Source of the DNA: Spyradomonas excrementavium
Lineage (GTDB): Bacteria > Cyanobacteriota > Vampirovibrionia > Gastranaerophilales > Gastranaerophilaceae
Length of the DNA: 30,866 nucleotides
NCBI GenBank assembly: GCA_018714005.1
Contig: DVOA01000100.1
Coordinates: 1-30,866 of the forward strand
Direction of reading: 5' to 3'
In this document: piece by piece, positions 16,954-24,800 of the stretch
Layout: each line of letters opens with the position of its first letter
How positions within the stretch are numbered: position 1 is the stretch's first letter
Made by a program: the position numbers and the translations under genes
Notes under the pieces: generated by a model
The model's database searches: none
What the model was told of the DNA's origin: nothing
Seen by the model: only the letters and a program-made list of their open reading frames with translations

Positions 16954-17156
16954 CTGGAATGAAATTTCTTTGCATTCCTCGATGTGTGAAGTGAAAGTAT
17001 GAAAGTAAATGAAGTATGTAAGAAGTAGTAAGTAATTTCCTCGTGGTTTATTGTTTCTCTAATTCTCTCAGGTGGTAAGTTTAACCGTTTCGGGTTTTGT
17101 TTTCTCTCGTATTTATATAAAGTAAATTTGATATAAAAAATTGCCATTTTTTATTT
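16924..17156 (-). ncRNA. Candidate small RNA or 3' UTR on the minus strand
   Basis: A promoter-like TTGTTA (17190-17185), 16-base spacer and TATATA (17168-17163) on the minus strand lies about 230 bases before the strong terminator. The stretch between has no ribosome-bound gene. The only frame (from 17147) has no Shine-Dalgarno and runs straight through the terminator hairpin. A GGAATG...CATTCC hairpin sits just before the terminator. It may equally be the 3' untranslated region of the repressor gene that ends at 17253. Confidence 0.4.
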
Positions 17157-17252
17157 GTTTTGTATATATTTTATTAACAAATCTTAACAAAATGTGCAAA
17201 AATAAAGCGGAGCAGCCATTTTGGGCGTCCGCTTAGAATTTTTTCAGAAAAT

Positions 17253-17912
17253 TTATCTTGCTACCCTGCCCCACCAGCAGACTTCGCCAATGATTCCGAA
17301 ATCAAATTCCAAATCCTTTGAAAGATTGATTTCAAAACTGCGGTATTTTTCATTGTCGGATACTACACGAATCGTGCTCGGGGGGATTTTTTGGAGCCTT
17401 TTTGCGTAAAGCTGCCCGTCAATTCGTACGCAGTAGATTTTTCCGTCATGAACCTCTTTTTTTGACAAATCCACAAGCAAACTGTCGCCACCCTCAATCG
17501 TGGGCAGCATGCTGTCGCCTTGCGCAAAAATCATCTCGGTTTTGCTTGTGTTTACGCCCAAATCCCTTGCAAGTTTTTTGCTTATTGAGTAAGTTGCGGT
17601 TTGTGTCTCATTATAAACTGTCACCCCGTAGCCCAAACTTGCCGTAACCTCGCCGCGAACGGGTATAGCAAGGCAATCTTCATCAGAAACTTCAAGCTGG
17701 TTCAAAAATTTCGTCCCAACTCCTGTAAGAAACCAATTTACGTTTATATGTAACTTTTGTACAAGCGCATTTAAAAATTTCTGGTTCGGGGGTGCTTCAT
17801 CTCTTTCGTAGCCTCCGATAGTTCTGGCCGGAATTTCCAGTTTTTCCCCCAATTCTGTTACAGTAAGATTAAGTTCTTTCTTGATTTCCTTCAACCTTTG
17901 TCCGGTAGTCAT
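17253..17912 (-). CDS. CI/LexA-like phage-type repressor (XRE HTH plus S24 peptidase domain)
   Basis: The 219-residue product has an XRE helix-turn-helix at about 5-60 (LNLTVTELGEKLEIPARTIGGYERDEAPP) and a LexA-fold C-terminus. Ser134 in GDSM and Lys171 in YAKRL are the expected catalytic dyad. The usual Ala-Gly or Cys-Gly cleavage site is not obvious; the hinge reads GEVTASLGYG around 88-96, so self-cleavage is uncertain. It is divergent from three small overlapping genes. A 16-bp palindrome covers its own -10 and a second one lies inside the opposing promoter, the layout of a lysogeny switch. It probably holds those genes silent until DNA damage or another signal. No integrase or structural phage genes are in the window. 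Confidence 0.88.
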   Translation of the reverse strand: MTTGQRLKEIKKELNLTVTELGEKLEIPARTIGGYERDEAPPNQKFLNALVQKLHINVNWFLTGVGTKFLNQLEVSDEDCLAIPVRGEVTASLGYGVTVYNETQTATYSISKKLARDLGVNTSKTEMIFAQGDSMLPTIEGGDSLLVDLSKKEVHDGKIYCVRIDGQLYAKRLQKIPPSTIRVVSDNEKYRSFEINLSKDLEFDFGIIGEVCWWGRVAR

Positions 17913-17935
17913 ATATGCCTCTTTGTTAATAAATG

Positions 17936-17951
17936 TTACATGATATAGTAA
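17936..17951. promoter_or_regulatory. Operator A over the repressor promoter: TTAC-N8-GTAA
   Basis: TTACATGATATAGTAA. On the minus strand it contains TACTAT, the likely -10 of the repressor gene. It shares the TTACAT half-site and the 16-bp length with operator B, whose start is 32 bp away, close to three helical turns. Confidence 0.65.
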
Positions 17952-17957
17952 AATTTC

Positions 17958-17986
17958 TTGACTTAAATTACATCATTATGTAAGAT
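17958..17986 (+). promoter_or_regulatory. Early-type promoter facing the small gene operon
   Basis: TTGACT at 17958-17963, a 17-base spacer, TAAGAT at 17981-17986. Operator B occupies most of the spacer and part of the -10. The leader to the first ATG is about 200 bases. Confidence 0.65.
17968..17983. promoter_or_regulatory. Operator B inside the early promoter: TTACAT-N4-ATGTAA
   Basis: TTACATCATTATGTAA is a perfect 6-bp inverted repeat with a 4-base spacer between the -35 and -10 of the rightward promoter. A repressor dimer here would block polymerase directly. Confidence 0.72.
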
Positions 17987-18036
17987 GATATTTATATAAA
18001 TACTTTGTAAACAATAATATCATGAGCTTTGATTAG

Positions 18037-18064
18037 TTTTACATTTGTGCGTCAAAATGTAAAA
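18037..18064. repeat. Inverted repeat TTTTACATTT-N8-AAATGTAAAA
   Basis: Perfect 10-bp arms, 8-base spacer, in the leader of the rightward small-gene operon. It contains the same TTACAT half-site as operators A and B but with wider spacing. It could be a third, auxiliary repressor site or an RNA hairpin. Confidence 0.5.
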
Positions 18065-18144
18065 AATCTTTGCGAAAATTTTTCTAAAGTTTACAAAAAA
18101 CAGGACAAAATACTTACAAATTAATCATGGTGTAACATCTAAAA

Positions 18145-18165
18145 CCGCATTGTGTGCGGATTTTT
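18145..18165 (+). terminator. Leader hairpin with U tract (possible attenuator)
   Basis: CCGCA, a 5-base loop, TGCGG, A, then TTTTT, ending about eight bases before the ribosome binding site of the first small gene. It could terminate leader transcription and so act as an attenuation or antitermination point. Confidence 0.45.
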
Positions 18166-18189
18166 CAATACCAAGAAGGGAAAGAATGT

Positions 18190-18423
18190 ATGTTGGGGTA
18201 CATAAGGAAATTTATTGACGAAAAACGTGAAACAGAAGCCAGAATTGCTTTTAGAAATAAAATGGAAATCATTGACAGGATGGAAGCGTACTATATTGCG
18301 GTGCAAAACGGCGATGTTGACTTCAATCCGCGTTATCTTGCCATTCAGGATTTTTGGAACGCCAAGAAAAGCGGACGCCTTGACCGGTTGAACCGGATTA
18401 AGGGCAGAAAGTATGACAGATAA
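18190..18423 (+). CDS. Small phage-type protein of unknown function
   Basis: The frame is open from a GTG at 18154, but GAAGGG near 18175 and the ATG at 18190 give the better start, for 77 residues (MLGYIRKFIDEKRETEAR). It is basic and mostly helical, with no recognisable domain. It is the first of three rightward genes that overlap each other by 11 bases and face the CI-like repressor. By position it is an early-operon gene, perhaps a small regulator. It overlaps the next start codon, suggesting translational coupling. Confidence 0.7.
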   Translation: MLGYIRKFIDEKRETEARIAFRNKMEIIDRMEAYYIAVQNGDVDFNPRYLAIQDFWNAKKSGRLDRLNRIKGRKYDR

Positions 18424-18613
18424 AGAGAAAATCCGCCAGCTTGAATGGATAGCGGGCGAGAGTATCGGGATTCTGGTGGAAAATGAAATCTGCACGGGCT
18501 GCAAAATATTTCACAACCGTGATTATCGCTGCAAAAGCGGCAATTTTTGTGCGGATTTGATATATGAGGGACTTTTGGAAAAATTAAGGGGGAATCAGGG
18601 GAATGAAGATTGA
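18413..18613 (+). CDS. Small Cys-rich protein, possible zinc binder
   Basis: The 66-residue product has C-x2-C (CTGC), followed by two further Cys at spacings of about 9 and 6 (YRCKSGNFC). This four-Cys set could bind zinc or form an iron-sulfur site. The rest is helical, with a basic C-terminus. The start overlaps the previous stop by 11 bases and the end overlaps the next start by 11 bases, so the gene is embedded in an operon. The function is not recognised. Small zinc-ribbon-like proteins of this kind are frequent in phage early regions. Confidence 0.7.
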   Translation: MTDKEKIRQLEWIAGESIGILVENEICTGCKIFHNRDYRCKSGNFCADLIYEGLLEKLRGNQGNED

Positions 18614-18818
18614 CGAAAAGGAGAAAAAAAGAATTATTGAGATGATTCTGAAAGGTTACACGAATGTGGAAATTTCTGCACATATGGGATACAGCCCTGC
18701 GAGCGTAAAACGCCGTTTAAAAGAAATTTATAAAAGCTATAACGTGGAAAACAGGATAGGATTGGTTACAAAACAGGTTACGGGGGTGGTGGCGCAGAAA
18801 CTCTTATTTAACAAATGA
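18603..18818 (+). CDS. LuxR/GerE-type HTH protein (small transcription regulator)
   Basis: The 71-residue product is almost only a GerE-like helix-turn-helix: EKKRIIEMILKGYTNVEISA, then YSPASVKRRLKEIYKSYNVENR, matching the LuxR C-terminal pattern (LLAxGxSNKEIA ... TVKxHLxxIYxKLxVxNR). No receiver or ligand domain is attached. It is the last gene of the operon facing the repressor, and a strong bidirectional terminator follows at 18954-18981. It may turn on later phage or host genes when the repressor is removed. Such stand-alone GerE proteins also resemble late-gene or sigma region 4 regulators. Confidence 0.75.
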   Translation: MKIDEKEKKRIIEMILKGYTNVEISAHMGYSPASVKRRLKEIYKSYNVENRIGLVTKQVTGVVAQKLLFNK

Positions 18819-18953
18819 ATTATTTGCTTATTTTGTCCGGAAAAGTTCGTGATAAGCGGCATTTTGCCGCCTGTCCGGCTATTTTCGGCGGCGTAAATGA
18901 TTGAGTATCATTTTGTGAAAGGCAAGATTCGGCTAAAAGCGGCCGGATTTGAG

Positions 18954-18981
18954 AAAAAGGCTTCCCGCGGGAAGCCTTTTT
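18954..18981. terminator. Bidirectional intrinsic terminator, perfect 28-bp palindrome
   Basis: The palindrome opens AAAAAGGCTTCCCG and continues as its exact reverse complement. A run of five A before and five T after the stem allow termination in both directions. It serves the rightward small-gene operon ending at 18818 and the leftward Hsp20-like gene ending at 18989. Confidence 0.9.
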
Positions 18982-18988
18982 GGATTTT

Positions 18989-19510
18989 TTAATCTTCAAT
19001 AGGAAGTGTTATTATGTATTTGCCTTTGACTTTTTCTTTGGTCACAGCTTTGGGATTGATTTTTTCGGGAAGCATGAAACTTTGTGAAAATGCGTAATCT
19101 GTTTCAGAATTGCGTTTTTTGGACATTTTTTCACCATAAATGCTTATCCTGTCGGGCGTAATATCGGTTTTTATGTTCGAGGGCTCGCCGTTAAAGGGTT
19201 TTAGGTCAACAACTATCTTGTAAGTATCATCTTTTTTGAATGTTTGGACGACGGGCGTGTTTGGGGGAAGCAGCGTTGAAAGGTCAATTGCCTCCATTTC
19301 GTCGAACATTTTGTCCTGTTCCCTCAAAACATTGTCAATATTGTGAATAGGGCGTACAGGCGTGTAATATTTGTGATGTGCGCGGTCTAAAAGATAGTAG
19401 CTTGCCAGATAACAGCCCAGAAACACAGCCAGCAGCAAAAGTGCGAATTTTAGCCAGTCCTGTTTTCCGCAATCACAACTTATGAATTTTTTTTCTCCGT
19501 TTTCGTCCAT
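18989..19510 (-). CDS. Membrane-anchored Hsp20/alpha-crystallin-like protein
   Basis: The frame is open to 19552, but AGGAGG lies six bases before the ATG at 19510, so the product is taken as 173 residues starting MDENGEKK. A short CDC-containing segment precedes one membrane helix at about 20-41. A linker follows, then residues 93-173 form an alpha-crystallin-like beta domain (YKIVVDLKPF ... ITPDRISIYGEK ... SQSFMLPEKINPKAV ... GKYIITLPIE). Small heat-shock proteins are normally soluble, so a membrane-tethered version is unusual and suggests holdase activity at the cell envelope. The I-x-I tail motif is absent: the protein ends in ITLPIED. It shares a bidirectional terminator with the phage-type operon. 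Confidence 0.82.
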   Translation of the reverse strand: MDENGEKKFISCDCGKQDWLKFALLLLAVFLGCYLASYYLLDRAHHKYYTPVRPIHNIDNVLREQDKMFDEMEAIDLSTLLPPNTPVVQTFKKDDTYKIVVDLKPFNGEPSNIKTDITPDRISIYGEKMSKKRNSETDYAFSQSFMLPEKINPKAVTKEKVKGKYIITLPIED

Positions 19511-19637
19511 TTGAACCTCCTTTTTCGGCATATTAGCCCCTTTGTGCGGCAAAAATATCCTCCGTTTGTATGTCTTTGGGGGTAATTTTTTTAATAATCT
19601 GGTCTATACAATGGATTCGCAAAACTTAACAAAACTT

Positions 19638-19643
19638 TATAAT
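19638..19643 (+). promoter_or_regulatory. -10 box of the EF-hand protein gene
   Basis: A perfect TATAAT 25 bases before the ATG; no good -35 is seen at the usual distance. GGGGAG follows as a ribosome binding site. Confidence 0.45.
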
Positions 19644-19668
19644 AAAACTAAATTGGGGAGAAGTATAA

Positions 19669-20139
19669 ATGAATACGATTCAAACAGGCTCTGAAAATTT
19701 ATTGGATAAACTCGCCTCGAGCGCGCAAAAGTATATTTCCAAAATGCAAAACGAGGATGATAAAGCGTTTGCTGATTTTTTAAAGGATAATTTTGACACA
19801 ATTGATGAAAATAAGGACAGTTTGCTTTCAAAGCAGGAAATTACTACTGCCGTAAGCAAGGAGAACCAGAATCCGGCTATCCAAAAAATTCTTCAAAACA
19901 AAAACATTGAAAGCATAATCTCAAACCTCGACGCAAACCATGACGCTTCTATTTCCAAAAAAGAGGTGGATTCGGACTCAAATCTGGGCGATATTTTTAA
20001 ATCTGCTTACAAGGATTTGAAAAATGACGTCGGTCTGAAAAATACAGCGCTGAATCTCACGAACAAAGTTGCGCAGGCTTATTTTTTGAATGATTCTTTC
20101 CGTTCGGCCGCTACATCGGCTATAAATCTGGTTTTATAA
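19669..20139 (+). CDS. EF-hand calcium-binding protein
   Basis: The 156-residue product has two canonical 12-residue EF-hand loops, DENKDSLLSKQE at 46-57 and DANHDASISKKE at 88-99. Each has Asp/Asn at positions 1, 3 and 5 and Glu at 12, with flanking helices, so calcium binding is likely. The C-terminus (NKVAQAYFLNDSFRSAATSAINLVL) is hydrophobic and could mediate assembly. No signal peptide is visible. A terminator follows at 20163-20191, so it is transcribed on its own. It sits just before a TolC-like export gene and a giant toxin-like gene, but a functional link is not shown. Confidence 0.85.
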   Translation: MNTIQTGSENLLDKLASSAQKYISKMQNEDDKAFADFLKDNFDTIDENKDSLLSKQEITTAVSKENQNPAIQKILQNKNIESIISNLDANHDASISKKEVDSDSNLGDIFKSAYKDLKNDVGLKNTALNLTNKVAQAYFLNDSFRSAATSAINLVL

Positions 20140-20162
20140 GCATTCATCAAGAGAGGAAAACG

Positions 20163-20191
20163 AAAGCGAAGGCAGCCTGTCTTCGCTTTTT
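20163..20191 (+). terminator. Intrinsic terminator after the EF-hand gene
   Basis: AAAGCGAAG, a 9-base loop, CTTCGCTTT followed by two more T. The 9-bp stem is perfect and lies 24 bases after the stop codon. Confidence 0.85.
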
Positions 20192-20242
20192 GTCATGTAT
20201 GGCTAACCGTCAGGGGCAATCTTTAATCTATTAGTTTCAAAT

Positions 20243-21754
20243 ATGCTTTCAAATATGAAACGTTTCATGATAGCAATACTTGTGAGCATATTTGCATGCA
20301 TTGTTCTCCCGCAGCCGGCAAAAGCCGATGACGGGCTTATCTGGAATTATAAAAATGACGATTTTCTTGATTATTTGAAAAATGATGATGAAAAAAAGCT
20401 AATCGAGCGTCAAAAAAAGTTGGATGATGAAATCAGGCGGGCATTAAACGTAAACCTGCTGCCCGTGAACCTTGAGGATTGCATTACCATAATGCTAAAA
20501 AACAGCTCCACCCTAAAAATCGCCAAGGAAAACAAGGAAGAGGCAAAATGGACTTACGCAAATTCGATGACTTTTTTACTTCCTGACTTTTACTATCGCT
20601 ACCAGATTCAGGATGTAAGGGGTGAAATCCTTGTAGGTAGCGTATTGCCCGTGAGATTGCATGTAAATCCGGTTTATAGCGGTATTAGCGTGACATATCC
20701 GATTTTGAGCGACTGGGGGCAGTTTTTTCAGGCAGCAAGCAGCCGCAGCCTCTACAAAGCAGCGGAACACAGGCTTAACAGAACCCGCGAAGAGCTGCTA
20801 AAGAATGTTGCAACCAGCTATTATGAACTTTTGCAGGCAAAATTAAATATTGAAGTGTTGATTATAAACCTGCGCGACAGACAGGAGCAGCTCCGTTTAA
20901 TGCAGGCGCGCCACCAGATAGGCGTTGGCACAAAATATGACGTCCTGAGGGCGCAGGCAGAGCTTGCAAAGTCAAAAATGGAGCTCATAAACTCCCTTAA
21001 TTCACTGCGTTTGAAACAGGCTTCTCTGGCAGATGCAATGGGGCTTGATGTAATGATTGCTGTTTATCCGATGGAGGGCGCTGTTCAGCCTGTTGAGCTG
21101 GTTGAAAAAAAGTATGATATAGAAAACCTCTACAAAGTTGCGCTTTCTTTGAGGCAGGATGTCAAAGCAAAAGAGCGTGAAATAATGTCGCTAAATTACC
21201 TGAGAAAGAAGAATTACGCTGATTTTGCACCTCAGGTTGCCCTTACGTATGATTATGCACGCCAGGGAACGTTGCAGCTAGGTACTTTGCGCCCCAGTAC
21301 GACATGGGGGCTTGCTGCGGTAATTCCGCTGGGCAAAAGGCTGGGTGTCGGAACTATGACGCAGGAAAAAGCCGATGCCGCAAAGCTAAAAGCCGCACAA
21401 TACGAGCTTCGCAAGCTGAAAGGCGACGTAAAACAGTATATTTTGACCTCTTATTATGACTCAATGTCGGCTCTTGAAAAAATTGAAGCAAATAAAAAAG
21501 AAGTAGAGGCGGCAGATGAGGGTGTAAGGTTTGCACTGGTGGGATTTGAGGTCGGAAATAACGATTTTCTTGATGTTTTGGATTCTCAAGCAACAAAAAC
21601 GCAGGCGCGTGTGCAGCTGATTAATTCAACGATTGAGTATAACAAAGCACAGGTTACGCTTTTATACGAATCGGGCATTATTTCCCCCAAAACGCTTCTC
21701 AGGTGCTACAAAACGCCATCTGTTCTGAATCAGAAATACCGTTTTGAAGAATAA
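20243..21754 (+). CDS. TolC-family outer-membrane efflux/export channel
   Basis: The 503-residue product has a signal peptide (MKRFMIAILVSIFACIVLPQ, cut near AKA-DD). It then shows the TolC pattern: two related halves of long helices and outer-membrane beta strands. Diagnostic pieces are NVATSYYELLQAKLNIEVL, GVGTKYDVLRAQAELAKSK in the first half, and LTSYYDSMSALEKIEANKK with EVGNNDFLDVLDSQATKTQARVQL in the second. TolC proteins form the outer-membrane duct of type I secretion systems and efflux pumps. No inner-membrane ABC or fusion partner is nearby. The next gene, 89 bases on, encodes a 1608-residue toxin-like protein, so this channel may export it. Two ATGs (20243, 20255) are possible and neither has a clear ribosome site. 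Confidence 0.9.
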   Translation: MLSNMKRFMIAILVSIFACIVLPQPAKADDGLIWNYKNDDFLDYLKNDDEKKLIERQKKLDDEIRRALNVNLLPVNLEDCITIMLKNSSTLKIAKENKEEAKWTYANSMTFLLPDFYYRYQIQDVRGEILVGSVLPVRLHVNPVYSGISVTYPILSDWGQFFQAASSRSLYKAAEHRLNRTREELLKNVATSYYELLQAKLNIEVLIINLRDRQEQLRLMQARHQIGVGTKYDVLRAQAELAKSKMELINSLNSLRLKQASLADAMGLDVMIAVYPMEGAVQPVELVEKKYDIENLYKVALSLRQDVKAKEREIMSLNYLRKKNYADFAPQVALTYDYARQGTLQLGTLRPSTTWGLAAVIPLGKRLGVGTMTQEKADAAKLKAAQYELRKLKGDVKQYILTSYYDSMSALEKIEANKKEVEAADEGVRFALVGFEVGNNDFLDVLDSQATKTQARVQLINSTIEYNKAQVTLLYESGIISPKTLLRCYKTPSVLNQKYRFEE

Positions 21755-21843
21755 TTTTGTAACGAATTGTTACTTTGCTGCTGTTTTCTCTAAATTTTTT
21801 GCTGCAACTTGCCGATAAAACTAATGAAGGCGGAAGAAAAGTA

Positions 21844-24800
21844 ATGACTTTTGTTAATAAATCGGAAATAGCAAGGCAAATAGCTTCAGCAGAAGGACTT
21901 TCGGGTGCAGCTCTGGAAAGCCGCGCAAAAACCCTTGAAAGCTTGAGCGAAAAAGCCCTGAATGAAAAGCTCCAATCGACTTTGAACGGCAGCGCGCAGA
22001 AATTTGAGGAATTGGAATCTGATGGCTGGGATTACCTCGGAGTGGAGGTCGAGGGTAAAAAATCTTTGCCTGAAAAGGATTTCGGGCTGCTTCAACCGCT
22101 GAGTTATGAAGAATCAAAAGATTTGGCGCTAAATTCGCTTTTTCAAGATACCGAAACCGGCATGAAACTGCTGACAAACACGGATAACGGAGCTGTAAGC
22201 AAACTATATGAATCCTGGAAACAGTGTGAGGGCTCTTTTCTTTCTCTGCCGTCGACTGTCAGGGCTATACATTTGCAGGAAAAATCAAATTTAATCTTAG
22301 AAGAAGCCAGAGCCGGCCGGCTCACAAAAAATTCCTACTATGAAATGCTTAAAGGAACTCTTCTGGAAATATATCCGAGTGTTGAGTCAAAATCTGATGA
22401 AGAAAAACAAAAATTAGCAGAAAAAATAGGCACTTTGAGCCCGTCAAAGCTAAAACGCTGGCAGGACAATGTTCTTCGCTTGCCCAGAGAGGGTACGGAG
22501 CGCTATGCTGACGCTGTTAGGGAATTTGAAAACCTTTTTGAAATGGAAACTACCGATGAGGAAACAAAAATCGTCAAAAACGGCGACGGTCAAACCCTGC
22601 TGAACGAAACAAAACGCCTACCAAAGCCACAGTATGAGCTAAAATCCGGCACAGGCGATGAAATTTTGACTTTTGAACAGGCTTACAGGCTTGAGCGCGG
22701 AATTGAGTTTTCGCAGGAGAAAGTTACCGAATTCAGCGAAAAAAGTATGATTTACCAGCTTGTGGAATCCAAGGGCAGGGAGCTCGATGAGATAAAATCT
22801 GCCCTAAAATCGCCGCTGGCGCTTGTTAAGGGCAATTCCCAATCCGCAGTTCCTCCGGAAGTTATTGAGCGTTCAAATCAACAGCTGGAAACCGCCCTCT
22901 ACAGCTCTTTAGCTTCATTGTACGGTGATGATGAAAAGGCTTTGAATAAAGGGTTGCAGGATTTGTCGGGATTTGAGGGGCTTGTTTTTGAAAACGGACG
23001 CCTGAAAAACAAAGTAAAATCCCCGAACCCGCTTTTTGGCGAAAATATGCCCGTTCCTTATGCACAGGCAGCCGAAAATGTAATAAAAAGCCTCGACAAA
23101 AACTACAATGCCCTCTTAAACGGCAAATCCCGCGAACAATACGCTGAAGAATATGCCCGGAGCTACGCAGAGGCGTACGGAAAAAACAACGCCTCAAAAC
23201 TTGCCATGGCATATATAAATGACCAGCAGGAAGCCGTCCAGAGCATTCGTTCGGGCGTGGAATATCTGGGTGCGGGGCTTATGGTCGGCGGAATGCTTGT
23301 ATTTCCTCCGGCGGCGCTCGTCGGTGGCGGAATTTCTACATTTGGCGGGGCCGGAATCGAACTTTTAGACGAATCCACAAAAAAACGTCCGGATTCAGAA
23401 AAAATAGATGAATTGAAAAAAGAAATGTTTACCAACGGGCTCCTTATGGGCGTTGGTATGGGCGCAAGCAAGGTCGGTCAGGCTATATTTGCAAGAGCAG
23501 CTAATTCCTCAATGCTTGCTATAAGCGCTGCAACCGTTGCAGATTACGGTGTGGATATTGCGATTAGTCTGGTGGGTGATTTAGCTTTGACAGGACAGAT
23601 AAGCCTTGAGGGCGAGGGTTTTTCACAGGCTATGGCGCTTATTGCCGGTCATAAAAATAAAATTGTGAAATATGTGCGAAAAGGCGCTCATTCTGCAATG
23701 AATTTTGCTTCTTCGGCCATTTCTCCGCGAAAAACAGCTTATATTTCCCGAATGTCCAAATTTACGGATTCTTCCGGAAAGCCTGTTTTCAGCGATTTTG
23801 CCCTGAAACAAATGGCGAAAACCTATGGTGAAAAAAATTTGGACAAAATCCCCCGGATTTATGAAAAAGTCATGGAAAAAACCGACAATATTGAGGTTTT
23901 TAATGAAGCTATTTCAAATCCCGCGATTGCCAAATCTAAAAATCTGAAACTTCTTGAAGATATTTTGAATGTGAATGATGAAAATGCGTCTGCCGGAGAG
24001 TTTAAAAGGCTTTTCGCAAGTATAAATGAAAAAAATGTTGAATATTATGAAACCATTGTCGACGCGGTAAAAAAACGCGGGAATGACAGTGAAATTTACA
24101 GAATTATGCAGGCTGCGGATTGGGTAAATAAAGAAAATTTTCCGGCGCTGAAAAAGGCGCTTGAAGCAAAATCTCCCGATGGAAATTACAAGCTTTTCAT
24201 CTCTGATATTCCTTATTTTTGTAAACAAAATTACAAAATATACGGTTCGGACAAACTTTCCGAGGAAACGAAAGATTTCTTGCTTTGCAGGCACCTTGCC
24301 ACTGAAGAGATTTGTACCGCAATTGAAGTGTGCCCGAAAGATTCAAAGTTCATAAAAGAGCTGAATTCTGCCAATTCTGATGATTTTGATGTAAAAAAAC
24401 TCGAAAAACTTGCCATTGAGGCTATTGAAGAAGATGTTTTGCGCATTGCACCCGACAAAAAGCTCAAAAACAAGCTCAATACGTATTTTAACGATGAAGC
24501 TGTCAATAAAAGAATTAGTTCTGTAGAAATACACGATTATCTTACAGGTATAGACCAAATTTCCGACCCGACATTGAAAATTTCTGCCAGAAGAAACTTT
24601 GACGCAGCAATTGACGGGATTTTGCTGAATTCCGGCAAGGATTTCGGCGCCAATCTCACAGAAATCAATGAGATGATAAAACTGGATGAGATTTTGAGCG
24701 GAAAAAGACCTGCGGATGGCACTGTCGAGGAGTATTTTGAAAAATTACGGCAAAATAACCCTCAAAAAGCACAAAAAATGCTTAATTTGTTAGAAAATTC

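Noticed and set aside
16911..17147. Leftward open frame of 78 codons
   Set aside because: No ribosome site, and it reads through a perfect intrinsic terminator; better explained as RNA or untranslated sequence.
21775..21843. N-terminal extension of the giant effector from a TTG, giving a hydrophobic leader
   Set aside because: No Shine-Dalgarno at the TTG, whereas a purine-rich site precedes the ATG at 21844; the extension would look like a signal sequence but lacks a convincing cleavage site.
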